A stretch of 64,000 bases of DNA, taken from Hirsutella rhossiliensis (Eukaryota; Ascomycota; Sordariomycetes; Hypocreales; Ophiocordycipitaceae). Below are positions 54,213 through 64,000 of this stretch, piece after piece. The stretch is from the NCBI RefSeq assembly GCF_020360975.1, contig NW_025408667.1:7564001-7628000 (forward strand), in the 5' to 3' direction. The position numbers and the translations under genes are program-made. The notes beneath the pieces are model-generated. The model did no database searches and was not told the DNA's origin. It worked only from the letters and a program-made list of their open reading frames with translations. Every line of letters starts with the position of its first letter. The first letter of the stretch is position 1.

Positions 54213-55536
54213 GGTCGACCGGGTGGGAAGCTGGAATGGTTCGTCTTGAGTATGGGTCAAGCGTGCATGCTAGAAATTCGGAGACTTTATATCGTAAGAG
54301 CTTTGAAGGAGTAGAGCGAGGGGCGGAATAAGAGAGAGAAGTGCAAACGGGCCGGGCGCGACGAGGATCGGCGGAATCGCTGGTTTGGCGACGGGTCAGC
54401 TGTTGCTTTGCGTGTGTTGCCAAAGTTTGAGCGTTGGATGCAATGGCGAAAGAAAAAGAGACAAGAAGAGAGAGATAAGGGCGCGCAGAAGGAGGGGGGG
54501 AGGGAAGTACCGGTAGGTAACAAGAGGAAGGATGATGCGAGGTGAGGGCATCGCAAAATCAATGGGTTCACTGCTGATGTCACGCCGAGGACCGCTGACA
54601 TACCTATCCAAGGCATATGTATGTACCTATGCTGACTGTGTATGTGTATGGAGTACGGTAATTACACTGCCAGCCCTGGGCTCTGTGCTGACTGGACTGG
54701 CTCGGGTGGCCAATCAGAAGGCCAAGTGGGTGAAACCCCCGCACTCGTGGCACGTTAGAGCCCTGACACCTTGCGAGTAAAAGCAAGGGCGCAACTACGA
54801 GGCCGACGACGACGACGCCGGGCTGGGAGCGCCGCATGAGGCACTGTTGGGGTCGTGTCTCGCTGCTCACCCCACCGTGGCTCATCTCAGACAGGGTTGC
54901 ATGATGCAACGGCACGCAGAGATGGCCTCGCGCGGACCGGCCCGGGCGGGTGCCGTTGAGGGAGATGTGAGCAAGTTTTGGACAAACCGCCAGCGCGGGG
55001 CGGGAAGAGAGGGGCGCCGAGAGTATGGGGGCTCATCTAGCTAAAGAACTGGCCAAGACGTGCTTGTGGTTGTCAGCCTTGCAGCTTCCGATGCGTGGGC
55101 TGCGAGTTAAATCAAACAATCTCCCCTCCTCCCTGCATACTTGCGCCGTTGGGAGCCGTTGGATAGGTTGTCTTGTTGCCTAGACTGGCCCGAACACCAC
55201 AGGGGAGAGCGTGGCAGATGTCGCTGATGGGATGGAATATTCGGCATGACGGGTAAGAGCATGAGCTGCGACTCTTGGGACGTCGTATGTTCAGGTATGA
55301 TATAGGTACGCCTTGGTAGAGCCGTCACATTTGACTTCGTCGGGGCATTGCAGCATCAGCAGGCACAATGGGAAAGATGAACGAGACACGATGCTTGATC
55401 AATTTAGGAGACTTAGTTTAACATGTTCATCCGTCTTGGGACAAAAGAGAATTCGCAACCCCCACGTGTCCGAGTACCTTGCGCGTCGGGCCATATCCCA
55501 TCGTCCAAGTCGCAGACCTGCGGATGATTGCATTGT
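54213..55536. other. Promoter of RING-CH gene and 3' flank of metallothionein gene
   Basis: The left part (54213-54550) is GA-rich on the plus strand, i.e. a CT-rich leader for the minus-strand RING-CH gene. No other gene is recognised. Confidence 0.45.
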
Positions 55537-55684
55537 TTATTTGTGCTGTGGGAAGATATTAGTCTGCGTTGGGCACTGGGGCGAAGGGATGATGGCTCGG
55601 AAGGAAACCCACGGGGCAGTTGGCGCAAGAGCAGCTGGAGCCGCAGTTGCAGGAGCCGGAAGTGGCACAGCCGCAGTCGCCCAT
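55537..55684 (-). CDS. Copper metallothionein, Neurospora type (26 residues)
   Basis: Exons on the minus strand are 55684-55613 (24 codons) and 55545-55537 (His, Lys, stop), separated by a 67-nt intron with GTGGGT donor, ACTAAT branch site and CCCACAG acceptor. The protein is 26 residues with seven cysteines at 4, 6, 12, 14, 18, 20 and 23. From memory this is the same length and spacing as the Neurospora crassa copper metallothionein; it begins MGDCGC and ends with Lys. It should chelate Cu(I) in the cytosol. The coding part is too short for most gene finders. Without splicing the frame runs on to a non-Cys tail ending in Asp. The A/C-rich leader before the ATG looks like a typical fungal 5' UTR. 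Expression is probably copper-induced, but I identify no specific site. Confidence 0.88.
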
Positions 55685-57738
55685 GATGGATAAAGTTGTG
55701 TGAGGGTTGGAGTTGTTACAAGTTGGTGGTTTTGATGTAGCTGAGACTTGTTGTTGGCTTGTGGTGGTGAGGAGGAAGAAGAGGAGGAGAGGGACGGTAT
55801 GGACGGGCCCCTTTTAAAGGTAATCGCTTCCACGACGGTGGTACTGTACCTACCTTGCAGTACCTCTTCCGGAGACGGTCGGATGGCCGAGGGCGCCGTC
55901 GGTCTCTGGCGAGTCCGTATAGAGGCCGTACCTCCGCGCAGGAGACGACGGGACAGGATACAAGATGGGTACAGATCGAGGGTTACATGCAACTCGGCGA
56001 GATGGAGGAAGGGGAGGGGTAAATGGTAAATGGATGCCTCCCCCTCCTCCTTCCGCCGCCCTCCTTGGCTGAAGCACACAGGGTTAAGGTTCGAGAGGCA
56101 CTACGACGGCGTGGCGACGAATGACGTTGATGGCATGTCCCCGCCCATTTTCGGTTTTACTGGACTGCTTTGCTTTTGCTCTCGCTGTTCCGGGATAGAG
56201 GCATGATGCAAGAGCATAGTACCTACTGTAAGCATACGTACAGTAAATACCGACGGCTTGCTCCCATGGCGGCAATGCCCTGCCGCCTCACCCCTCGGCC
56301 CCTTGCAAGGACAGGATGCCCATCTCTCGACAATCGGGCAGCCAACTGGTCCCCACTCCGTGGACCCCTTTCCCCTCTTACATCTTGCACACGCATGTCA
56401 CCACTGCACGGAGAATCGGCCGAGTGCATGCATCGAATCGTACGTGACCGGGGTCCCCCTTCTTCGTCGACGAACTGTGCCGCTGACTACATACCTACTG
56501 TATTATTAATTACTGTAGTTGTTGTGTAGCAGCCACCGCAAAAGGGCCACCGCAGAGGGCCACCGCAAAGACGCCTTCCCAACGGACCGGTCACGGCCTC
56601 GCATGCGTCACCGACGTCGTCGAGACTAGCACAGACATGGACTGGTTGCTAGCGGCGGCGCTTATCGCGACTCGGGCTGTCGGGGAATGACGAAGCGGCG
56701 TGCCGTCCTAGACGTGACCGATAATGAATTACGCTTTGCCCTGAACCGGATGGCCTGGGGGCGTCGGAGTGGATGCTGGACTTGGATCCCATCGGACGAG
56801 TGAGCGTGGCGAGGGACCAACAGGACGCTTCTTCTCCATGCCTTTCCGGAAGCTGAGCGTTGGTCCAGAAGCAACGCTTGCAGTTTTCTTTTTCTTTTTC
56901 GGAACTGCCCAGACTGGTTAGTACGTCAAACTTGTGCTACGTAACCAGTAGGTAGGTAGGTACAGTAGGTACGGACTACGTAGTTTGTTGCCTGGACGGC
57001 TGTAGGCAGAAGGAGAGGCCTGACGCCCCAGCTTGGACGGCTGTAGGGCGGTGAAAAGCTTCGCTGTCGGGTGAGGTAGATGCCCAGTGTCTGCCCAATT
57101 GCTGACCGAGGGCGCCTCCACGCTGTGAGCTGTGACCTGCACCCGCCAGCTAGAGCTGTACCCCGGCAGTACCTGGCCGTCATCATGTGCGGAATCATCA
57201 GGACTTTCCTCCCATCTCGTCCTTCTTCAATTCTGCCTCTCATCTTGTCTCCATCTTGTCCATGACTGCACTCGTGTGCATGGTTTAAGCCGCAGCCGGC
57301 TTGTGTGCAGGCCGTAGCGAGGCCAAAAGAATCCTCTCAGCGCAACAATGTACAGCAGATATTCCCGACAGCCATTCTCCATGCCATTTTGCTTGCTTGC
57401 CCAGTGTCGAAGCACCAACCAAAATCTGCACAAGATATTCAGGCCAAAGTGAAGCCGAGGCGGGGTGCTTTTTATTTTATTTTTGCCTCGCGCAATCGAT
57501 CATGCGTCTGCCCCCCCCTTCAACCTTGAGCGTCATCGACGAGGGGCACTGCGGGGTTGCGCGCCTTGCAGGTTGGACGCCGCGCTCTTCTTCACCCTCC
57601 ATACTCTCTCTCCTCATGCCGCTATCCAGTTGGACAGCCTCTTCTCTGCTTTGAAATACCCCGGCGGCACTCGACTCGCCATCGTTGTCATCCAGGCGGC
57701 AACTCGTCCTTGACCACCAAGCCTCGGCTCACGACGCC
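55685..57738. other. 2.05-kb intergenic region (metallothionein and GAL1 promoters)
   Basis: Divergent promoters: the metallothionein leader at the left (CAACTTGTAACAACTCCAACC on the minus strand) and the pyrimidine-rich GAL1 leader at the right. A GTAGGTAGGTAGGTACAGTAGGTA run lies at ~56949-56971. No gene is recognised. Confidence 0.45.
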
Positions 57739-59394
57739 ATGCCCTCCTCGGTCCCCGTCGCAGGCGCCCTCGCCGACATCTACCCTCTCCAGGCCCTCGG
57801 CCCAGAAGCCGCGCGCTGGAACAAGCTGCTGTCGCGCTTCCAGGACACCTATGGCCGTCTCCCCGCCTTCGTCGCCCGCTCGCCCGGCCGCGTCAACATC
57901 ATCGGCGAGCACATCGACTACTCGCTCTACTCGGTGCTGCCCATGGCCATCACCTCCGACGCCCTCCTCGCCGTCTCCGCCACGCCCACCGCCGACGACG
58001 CCACCGCCTTCACCGTCCGTCTCGCCAACGTCCACGACGCCCGCTTCCCGTCCAAGGAGGTCCAGGTCCCGCTCGACGGCGACGTCGACATCGACGCAAC
58101 TCAGTTCGAGTGGACAAACTACTTCAAGAGCGGCCTGCGAGGCGCCCTGGCCCTGCTGCGACGCAAAAGGGGCCCCAACTGGCGGCCCTGCCACCTCGAC
58201 GTTTTGATGGACGGCAACGTGCCCGTCGGCGGCGGCCTGAGCTCCAGTGCCGCCTTTGTCAGTGCCAGCGCTCTCGCCGTCCTCGCCGCCAACCAGGAGA
58301 CGCCCATAGACAAGAAGGAATTGACGGAGCTGGCCATTGTGAGCGAGCGTGCCGTCGGCGTCAACTCGGGAGGGTGAGAGCATCCTCCAGCCCTACCGAT
58401 CCCCATGCCGCTAACGCCACCCTTTTCTCTGTGTCCTGCCAGCATGGACCAGGCTGCGTCCGTCTTCTCCGAGCAGGGCTCCGCTCTCTTCGTCTCCTTC
58501 ACCCCACAGCTCGCCGCACGGCCCGTCAAGTTTCCCCCGACCAGGCCCGAGCTTTGCTTCGTCATAGCCCAGAGCTTTGTCGCATCCAACAAACAGGTCA
58601 CCGGCCCCATCCGCTACAACCTCCGCGTCGTCGAGGTAAGCCTGGCCGCCGCCTATCTCAACGCCGTCCTCAACCCGCCCGGCACCGAGCTACCCACCGA
58701 CGCCGGGCCCCTCGGCACCAGCCTCCAGGGCTTCCACGATGCCTTCTTCTACCACCGAAGCGGCTCCGACTCCGCTGCCGCCCAGACCCTCTCCAAGGAA
58801 GAGGAGCTCGGCAACCTCGTGGCCCTGACCAAGGAGACGCTGACACAGGAAGAGGGATACACCGAGGAAGAGATTGCCAAGGTGCTCAATCTCTCCGTTC
58901 CCGACCTTGAGCAGCGCTTCCTGTCGAGCTTCCCCGTGCGGGCGGAACGCTTCAAGCTCCGCCAGCGGGCTCTCCACGTCTTCACCGAAGCACTCCGCGT
59001 CGTCAAGTTCCTCACGTACCTCGAGCGTCCACTGCACACGGGCGCGTCAGACACGACACCATTCAACCGCGAGCTCGGGGCGCTCATGAACGAAACTCAG
59101 GACTCGTGCAGAGACTTGTTCGAGTGCAGCTGCCCCGAGATTGACCACATCTGCAAGGTGGCGCGCGCCGCCGGGGCCTATGGCAGCCGGCTGACGGGGG
59201 CCGGCTGGGGGGGGTGCAGCGTCCATCTCGTCCCGGCGGACAGGGTGGCCGACGTCAGGCAGGCTCTGGAGCGCGAGTACTACGCCGACAAGGAGCTGAC
59301 GCAAGAGCAAAGAGAAGGCGCCGTCGTGGTGAGCCGTCCAGCCGGCGGCAGTGCTCTCTACTACGTCGAGGGACCAATCGTCGGCGACAGTTGA
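57739..59394 (+). CDS. GAL1: Galactokinase
   Basis: Exons are 57739-58373 and 58443-59394 (69-nt intron, GTGAGA...CAG), 528 residues. The enzyme phosphorylates galactose at C1 (Leloir pathway). The galactokinase signature GRVNIIGEHIDY is at 50-61, the GHMP ATP loop VPVGGGLSSSAA at 161-172 and the C-terminal GHMP motif in SRLTGAGWGGCSVHL. The intron splits the Gly codon in NSGGMDQAASVF, which carries the catalytic Asp (~214). The Ser-Ala pair of the ATP loop is intact, so this is a kinase rather than a Gal3-like sensor. The ATG at 57739 starts right before conserved sequence; an in-frame ATG 18 codons earlier lies in the leader. Cytosolic. Confidence 0.95.
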
Positions 59395-61174
59395 GCTCGA
59401 GAACCCGAAGTAGAGCGGCATAGATGCCCAAGGCAGATTTTTGCGACGGCATGAGGAGCGTCCCGAGCAGTACGCAAGAGGAAGCGGTTGCACAAGAGAG
59501 ACAAGAGAGCTACTGAAGCCGCGGCTGGCTCGGCTCGCGTTGTCTCTTGTTGGCTGCCCGATGTCGGACTTTGGTGGGACACAGCCCCGGCTGAAGCGGC
59601 GGTGGATGTTGATGATGTAAAGCGCGTCTTTCAGACCGAGGACTCCGCCTCCCTCTTCTGGGTGCGTCGGCCGCGAGATACCAATGAAAAGCTACATGAT
59701 CTGAAACTGTGCGACGTCACGTTGGCAGCCATCTGGGCGCTGGCTTCCAGCCCGAGTGCGGAGGTGGCGGTGTGTCTTCGGGGCGCTGTCCCGAGTCGAC
59801 ATTACAGCGGTGACGTACGGGATAGGGCGCAGCGCTCAGGGACAAGCGAAGGGAGTGGTGGTCGCTCGGCGCCCGGGATGTGTGAGCCGTGGACGGTGAT
59901 TTGCATGCATAAACGACGGACCTGTTCGGGACAGCATGCTTGAATATATGGTGTCCCACGGGGCATCGATAAGGCCGCCGACGGGCAACGACGAGGCGCA
60001 AGAGGGTGAATGGCCGTGGTGGACGCGTACGGCGCGGATACGAATCCAGAGCTGGCCGGGCTGTGTGCACGCGTGGGTGTGTGCGCCGCACACGTCAAGA
60101 CGGTAGTCTCCACGACCGTGTTACCACATATATAGGATGGTGGAACACACGGGGGCCAATATTACGAGCCGAAACCAACGGGGCTCGGTCCGGCGCCTCT
60201 CGGCGTCTCCGGCCGGCAGGTGGGGCCGCGCAACCCCACACTTCTCTTCCGGCGGCTCGGAGGAGGGGGAGAGGAGCGGGACCGCGGAGGCTGGTGGCTT
60301 CGGAACGCCACCCACCGACGAGCCCCTTCTTTTCACTTGTGCCGCATTGTTCCTTTACGGGACGGGGATTGAAATGCACCTCACGCTGCGTTTGTACGTA
60401 CTTTGTACTCCGTACGTCGTTGAGGGTACGGATACGACCTGTCACCATGTTTATGTTTATTTCAAGCCTTATTTCTTTGTTTTTTCTGGCTAGAAAAGCT
60501 GTCTTGGTGCCTTCCCCCTGTCACGTCGGCGTCTAGAATTCCATGGAAGCAGAGGTACTACCCACCTGCGAGGGACGAGCAAACGAGCTGGAAACGGGGA
60601 CCCTCCGCCTCCTCCTCAGTCCGGGGGTATGCCCCTCGTCGCCGTTTTTGCCCTTGTTTCTTTTTCTTTCTTTCTTTTCTTTTGGGCACCCGTCTCCACG
60701 GTTCTGCTCATTTCCACGGCAAGGATGAGAATGAGGGAGAGCCACGGATGAGGAGGCGGGGGAGGCGCTGGAGCGGAGAAGGAAGAGGATTTGAGAGGCA
60801 TTTGCAAGGCTGTACAAAGTACAGTGGTTGTTTGCCGTCGCATCGACAGATTACCCCCTTTGCTCGTAGCGAGAACCAATGGCCGGCGTGCTGGTGTCCC
60901 CTGTGTCCCCCCCCTTATTCGGCAGTTTGTCCCAGTGGCCAGCAAGCAGCCTCTGGAGCGAGAGAGAGTGTCTCATATCTTTTGCTCTTCCTCCCCGAGC
61001 GTCTGGTCCGTCCGCCCCGCCATGTTGACAGAGATCAGCGCGCACGGCCGCGTGCGGCTACCCTGCGCGCGGCGGGCCGTGGCGCTTTGTGAAAACGGGC
61101 TCTTGGGGCGGCTGGGACGGCGAGACGGTAAGGTGTGGGAGGTGATGAGATGACGGGCAGGTGCCGGGTCATGC

Positions 61175-61198
61175 GTGTGTGTGTGTGTGTGTGTGTGT
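61175..61198. repeat. Dinucleotide microsatellite (GT)12
   Basis: A perfect GT run followed by five T, in non-coding DNA. Confidence 0.92.
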
Positions 61199-63246
61199 TT
61201 TTAATCATGCCAGATAGCGACTATATATATCTGCAGTCTGTTTTATTTACAATCTGGATCAAGACATTTGCAAGCACACGTGTATGTTTGATATACAGAC
61301 TTACATACAAAGAGGAGAGTCGGCACTTGTAAACGAACATGAGACCATGTCAGGAACGAGAAAGACAGGATTCCAAATCGCAACATGCGACGTCAACCCG
61401 TAGCCCGCGACAATTGACGTGGTCCAGGGTAACATAACCCTTGGGGGCCGAGATTGGAGACGCTCAGCCCTTGGCCCCCCCCGGCTGGCGTGGGGGAAAG
61501 GGCCTTGCTTGACTGACGTGCGCCGGCTGTTTCATTCCCTGCCGGGGGAGGGGACGATGCCTGTGATGATCCTTCTTTGTCATCTGGTTCGTGGTGATAA
61601 CTCATGTCTCGGTGAGCGCGAGGAGCACGGTGGGTTTTGGGGACCTGGCTGTCGTGTAATTGCAGTTCTGTTGCGAGCACTTTAAGGAGCTCGGGCATGG
61701 GAGGTTTGGTAATGGATTGCCTGCTCTTTGTCTATGGTCTGGCTGCATTGTCATGCAAGCCTCTCGTTGGTGTATTATTTGACAAATCCCACGCCGGGCA
61801 TGCATTGCAGTGCATTGCATGCATAGAGCACGCAGGAAGGAGAGGCCTATAAGTTAGATGCTAGCAAGTGCGTACACTATACTCCGTACATAGTGTATGT
61901 ACAGTGCAGCAAGCACATGTATTCGCGAGCAGCAGAGCACCGGGGCTGCACGGGCTGATGCTGATACGCAGCCTGGTGGCTTGCGGCTTGGGGGTCGTGT
62001 CTGCTGGCTTTGACGAACGCCGACGATCGTTGCCTCCAAGGCGGACGGACCGTCAGCCGCAGGAGCTGGGGGGAACAGTGTACTCCATGCTACTTGGTAG
62101 CTTTGCATTGAGATGGAGGATGCTTACTTGGGGAATAGGTCTGGCGCTCTCACCACCTGTGGCGTGGCCATGCTGTTGGTCCTTTCTCGTCACGTCCGGC
62201 TTGGGCACAGACTGAGATTTGAGTTTACAACAGCACATCCAGGGCAAGACATGGCGAGCTCGGCACAAGAATCCCGTGGCGATCACCAACCGTCGTCGGA
62301 GCCCACCCCTGCCCCCGGGATATCTGGCACGCGAGATATCGCGATTAGAGCGCGCAGCGTGCAGCTCCTAGACCACGCGCCATGACGATGATGTGCCGGC
62401 CGACTGCCTCTTTGTCATGAGAGGGGGGTCTCCAGTAGCGTTTATGACTGTGCAGATGGTGCGGCAACCATAGTGCTCGACGATGGCATCTCGTTGCTTT
62501 TTACCGGGGGAGGGGAAGGGGGAGCTTTCGCTCTTCTTTTTTGCAATCCTTCATCTTTGGCGCCATTTCGACTAAAAGCCGACGGACTGGGCGTCGGCGG
62601 GCGAGTGCATCTCGATGAAGCCACGGGAGCCAACGTCGGGCGTGGCTTGCGCTATCGCGAACCGTCTCGCGCGCCGTCCGGGCGAGAAGCAAACACACGG
62701 GGGCACGAAACGAAAGCATAAGCTACGTAATGCACAAGGAAGAAGACGCGGTTGAAAATGTGCATGGGGATGTCGACCAGCACGTACAGTACAGTGGTCT
62801 TGCCTGCTTGCAATAGCTCAAGGGGGAGGAGATGCAAGATGAACCCAAGAGAAACACGACGAAAAAGCAACGATGCATATTATGTACATAGGGGGGGGGG
62901 ACATGAAAAAGAAACAAGGCGCAGAGGAAAGCCGGCCAAGAAGAGGCTAGAGGGAAGGAAACAAGACGAAGGGAGAGAAGAGAAACCGGGCCTTGGGGAC
63001 TTCATCAGCGGCAGTGCGTGCGTGCTCCCCCCCCTTGCTGGCCGGTTATGCAAGCTGTCAAGTGCGTACATGGATATCCATAGGCCCTCGTTTGCTGTCC
63101 TGCCAAGTGTACACGGGCGTCCGCCTCGCGGGATATATACTGCACCCACGGCGGAGAGAGAAAAGAGCGAATAGCAGTATACCACGCACTGCGATGGAGC
63201 AGTGCCATACTCGGACCCAGCCATTCGTCCATTCGTCCAGAACGAG

Positions 63247-63260
63247 CCCCCCCCCCCCCC
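63247..63260. repeat. Homopolymer C14
   Basis: Fourteen consecutive C on the plus strand, prone to length errors in sequencing. Confidence 0.92.
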
Positions 63261-64000
63261 TGTAGTTCGAGGCCTCTGGTGGGAAAGGAAGCGGCACATC
63301 TGGTCCCGAACACAGGGGGGGCCGGCAGCGGAGGGAAGGGGGGTGACGCGGCTGTGCTGCGGTGCGAGGTCTTTGACAGGCGGACTGAGCATGGGACAGG
63401 CAAGCTGGCAGGCAGGCAGACTGATGGGGACGAGCTTTGAACGGATCCAGGGAAACAAAGATGAATAATAAAACGGTCTCTTGACCAGGGGTTTTAGCCG
63501 GCCCCCCTGATCTGCATCCAGCCCATCCATCTTACATGCTTGCTATTGCTCTGTGCCGTTTCAGATTCCAACGCGTCTCTTGTTCATCTTATTTGGCCCT
63601 CGGCAAGCCCGTTTGTCCCTATATTTTCGCTCCTGCACGAGTATTTACGACATATATGTAGATATAGATCCACGCTGTGTCCGAAATCGCATCCCAAGAA
63701 TGGGCCCTGTTGCTGTAGACGCCTTCCTTTTTTCCTTCCTTCTTTTATAGAAACCGCATCTCTACTGTCTTACCCTTTAGTAGTAGCCTTGACTCTGCTG
63801 GACAACAGTCCGCCTCAGCCCCGGGGATCGTGGACGGAGCTCCCCGGCCACACGGATTACGCCCTCGCCCCCAGCACCAGCGCCGTCGCGCCAGGGCACC
63901 TGCTTTGGTCCCCCGCGAGACCGCGCCTGGCAGCGGATCACGGACCCGGCTTCCCTGTCGTTTCCTACTTTTCCTCCTATCTCTGTGGGCTTCTTTTTTT

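Larger units (their letters stand above)
59395..64000. other. 4.6-kb region without recognised gene
   Basis: GAL1 3' flank at the left. Many short overlapping frames on both strands, none with a known domain or clear codon bias; low-complexity runs are frequent. The last ~300 bp are C/T-rich, like the leader of a plus-strand gene beyond the window. Confidence 0.4.

Noticed and set aside
59395..64000. Several 100-200-codon frames in the last 4.6 kb
   Set aside because: They overlap on both strands, contain simple-sequence tracts and show no domain.

Overview
The window is nuclear DNA of a filamentous ascomycete, most likely a sordariomycete and probably Hypocreales (inference). The reasons are short GT-AG introns with CTAAC/CTGAC-type branch sites, GC-rich codon thirds that open long antisense frames, AT-richer intergenic DNA with TACCTAGGTA-like runs, and the gene set: TIM44, MRPS11, VPS35, SGT2, DAP1, a transferrin-receptor-like M28 protein, an HMT1-type ABC transporter, myo-inositol oxygenase, galactokinase and a Neurospora-type copper metallothionein.

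Layout. 1-30 kb is mostly ordinary genome: a candidate small secreted Cys-rich protein (830-1750), a PPPDE/DeSI protein, divergent MRPS11 and TIM44 sharing a 336-bp promoter, an intron-bearing tRNA-Ala, a GNAT enzyme, DAP1, the M28/transferrin-receptor-like protein, a cytochrome P450 relic (about 15640-16280), an APH-like kinase, VPS35, a second GNAT protein, myo-inositol oxygenase, an NmrA-like protein with a GC-AG intron, and an asparaginase-II gene broken by one in-frame TGA. 30-33.6 kb holds a MITE-like element. 33.6-39.7 kb holds the 9-exon HMT1-type ABC transporter facing SGT2, whose first exon appears to be only the ATG.

40-52 kb is an accessory segment: a secreted protein of unknown family with a duplicated DPFWQGV...PDLW module, a complete 5,462-bp chromodomain Ty3/gypsy retrotransposon (42429-47890, identical 190-bp LTRs, GAAAC target duplication, Tf1-like self-priming signal, several broken frames), and a decayed hydrolase-NACHT-ankyrin (NLR-like) gene. 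52-64 kb carries a RING-CH ubiquitin ligase, a 26-residue metallothionein split by an intron, galactokinase and 4.6 kb in which I see no gene.

No bacterial-type operons are present. Functional ties are loose: two mitochondrial biogenesis genes share a promoter, and three genes have plausible links to metal handling (HMT1-like transporter, metallothionein, Tre1/Tre2-like protein). The genome shows both recent transposition and gene decay without heavy RIP. Exon boundaries were derived by hand from splice motifs and reading phase; none has transcript support here.
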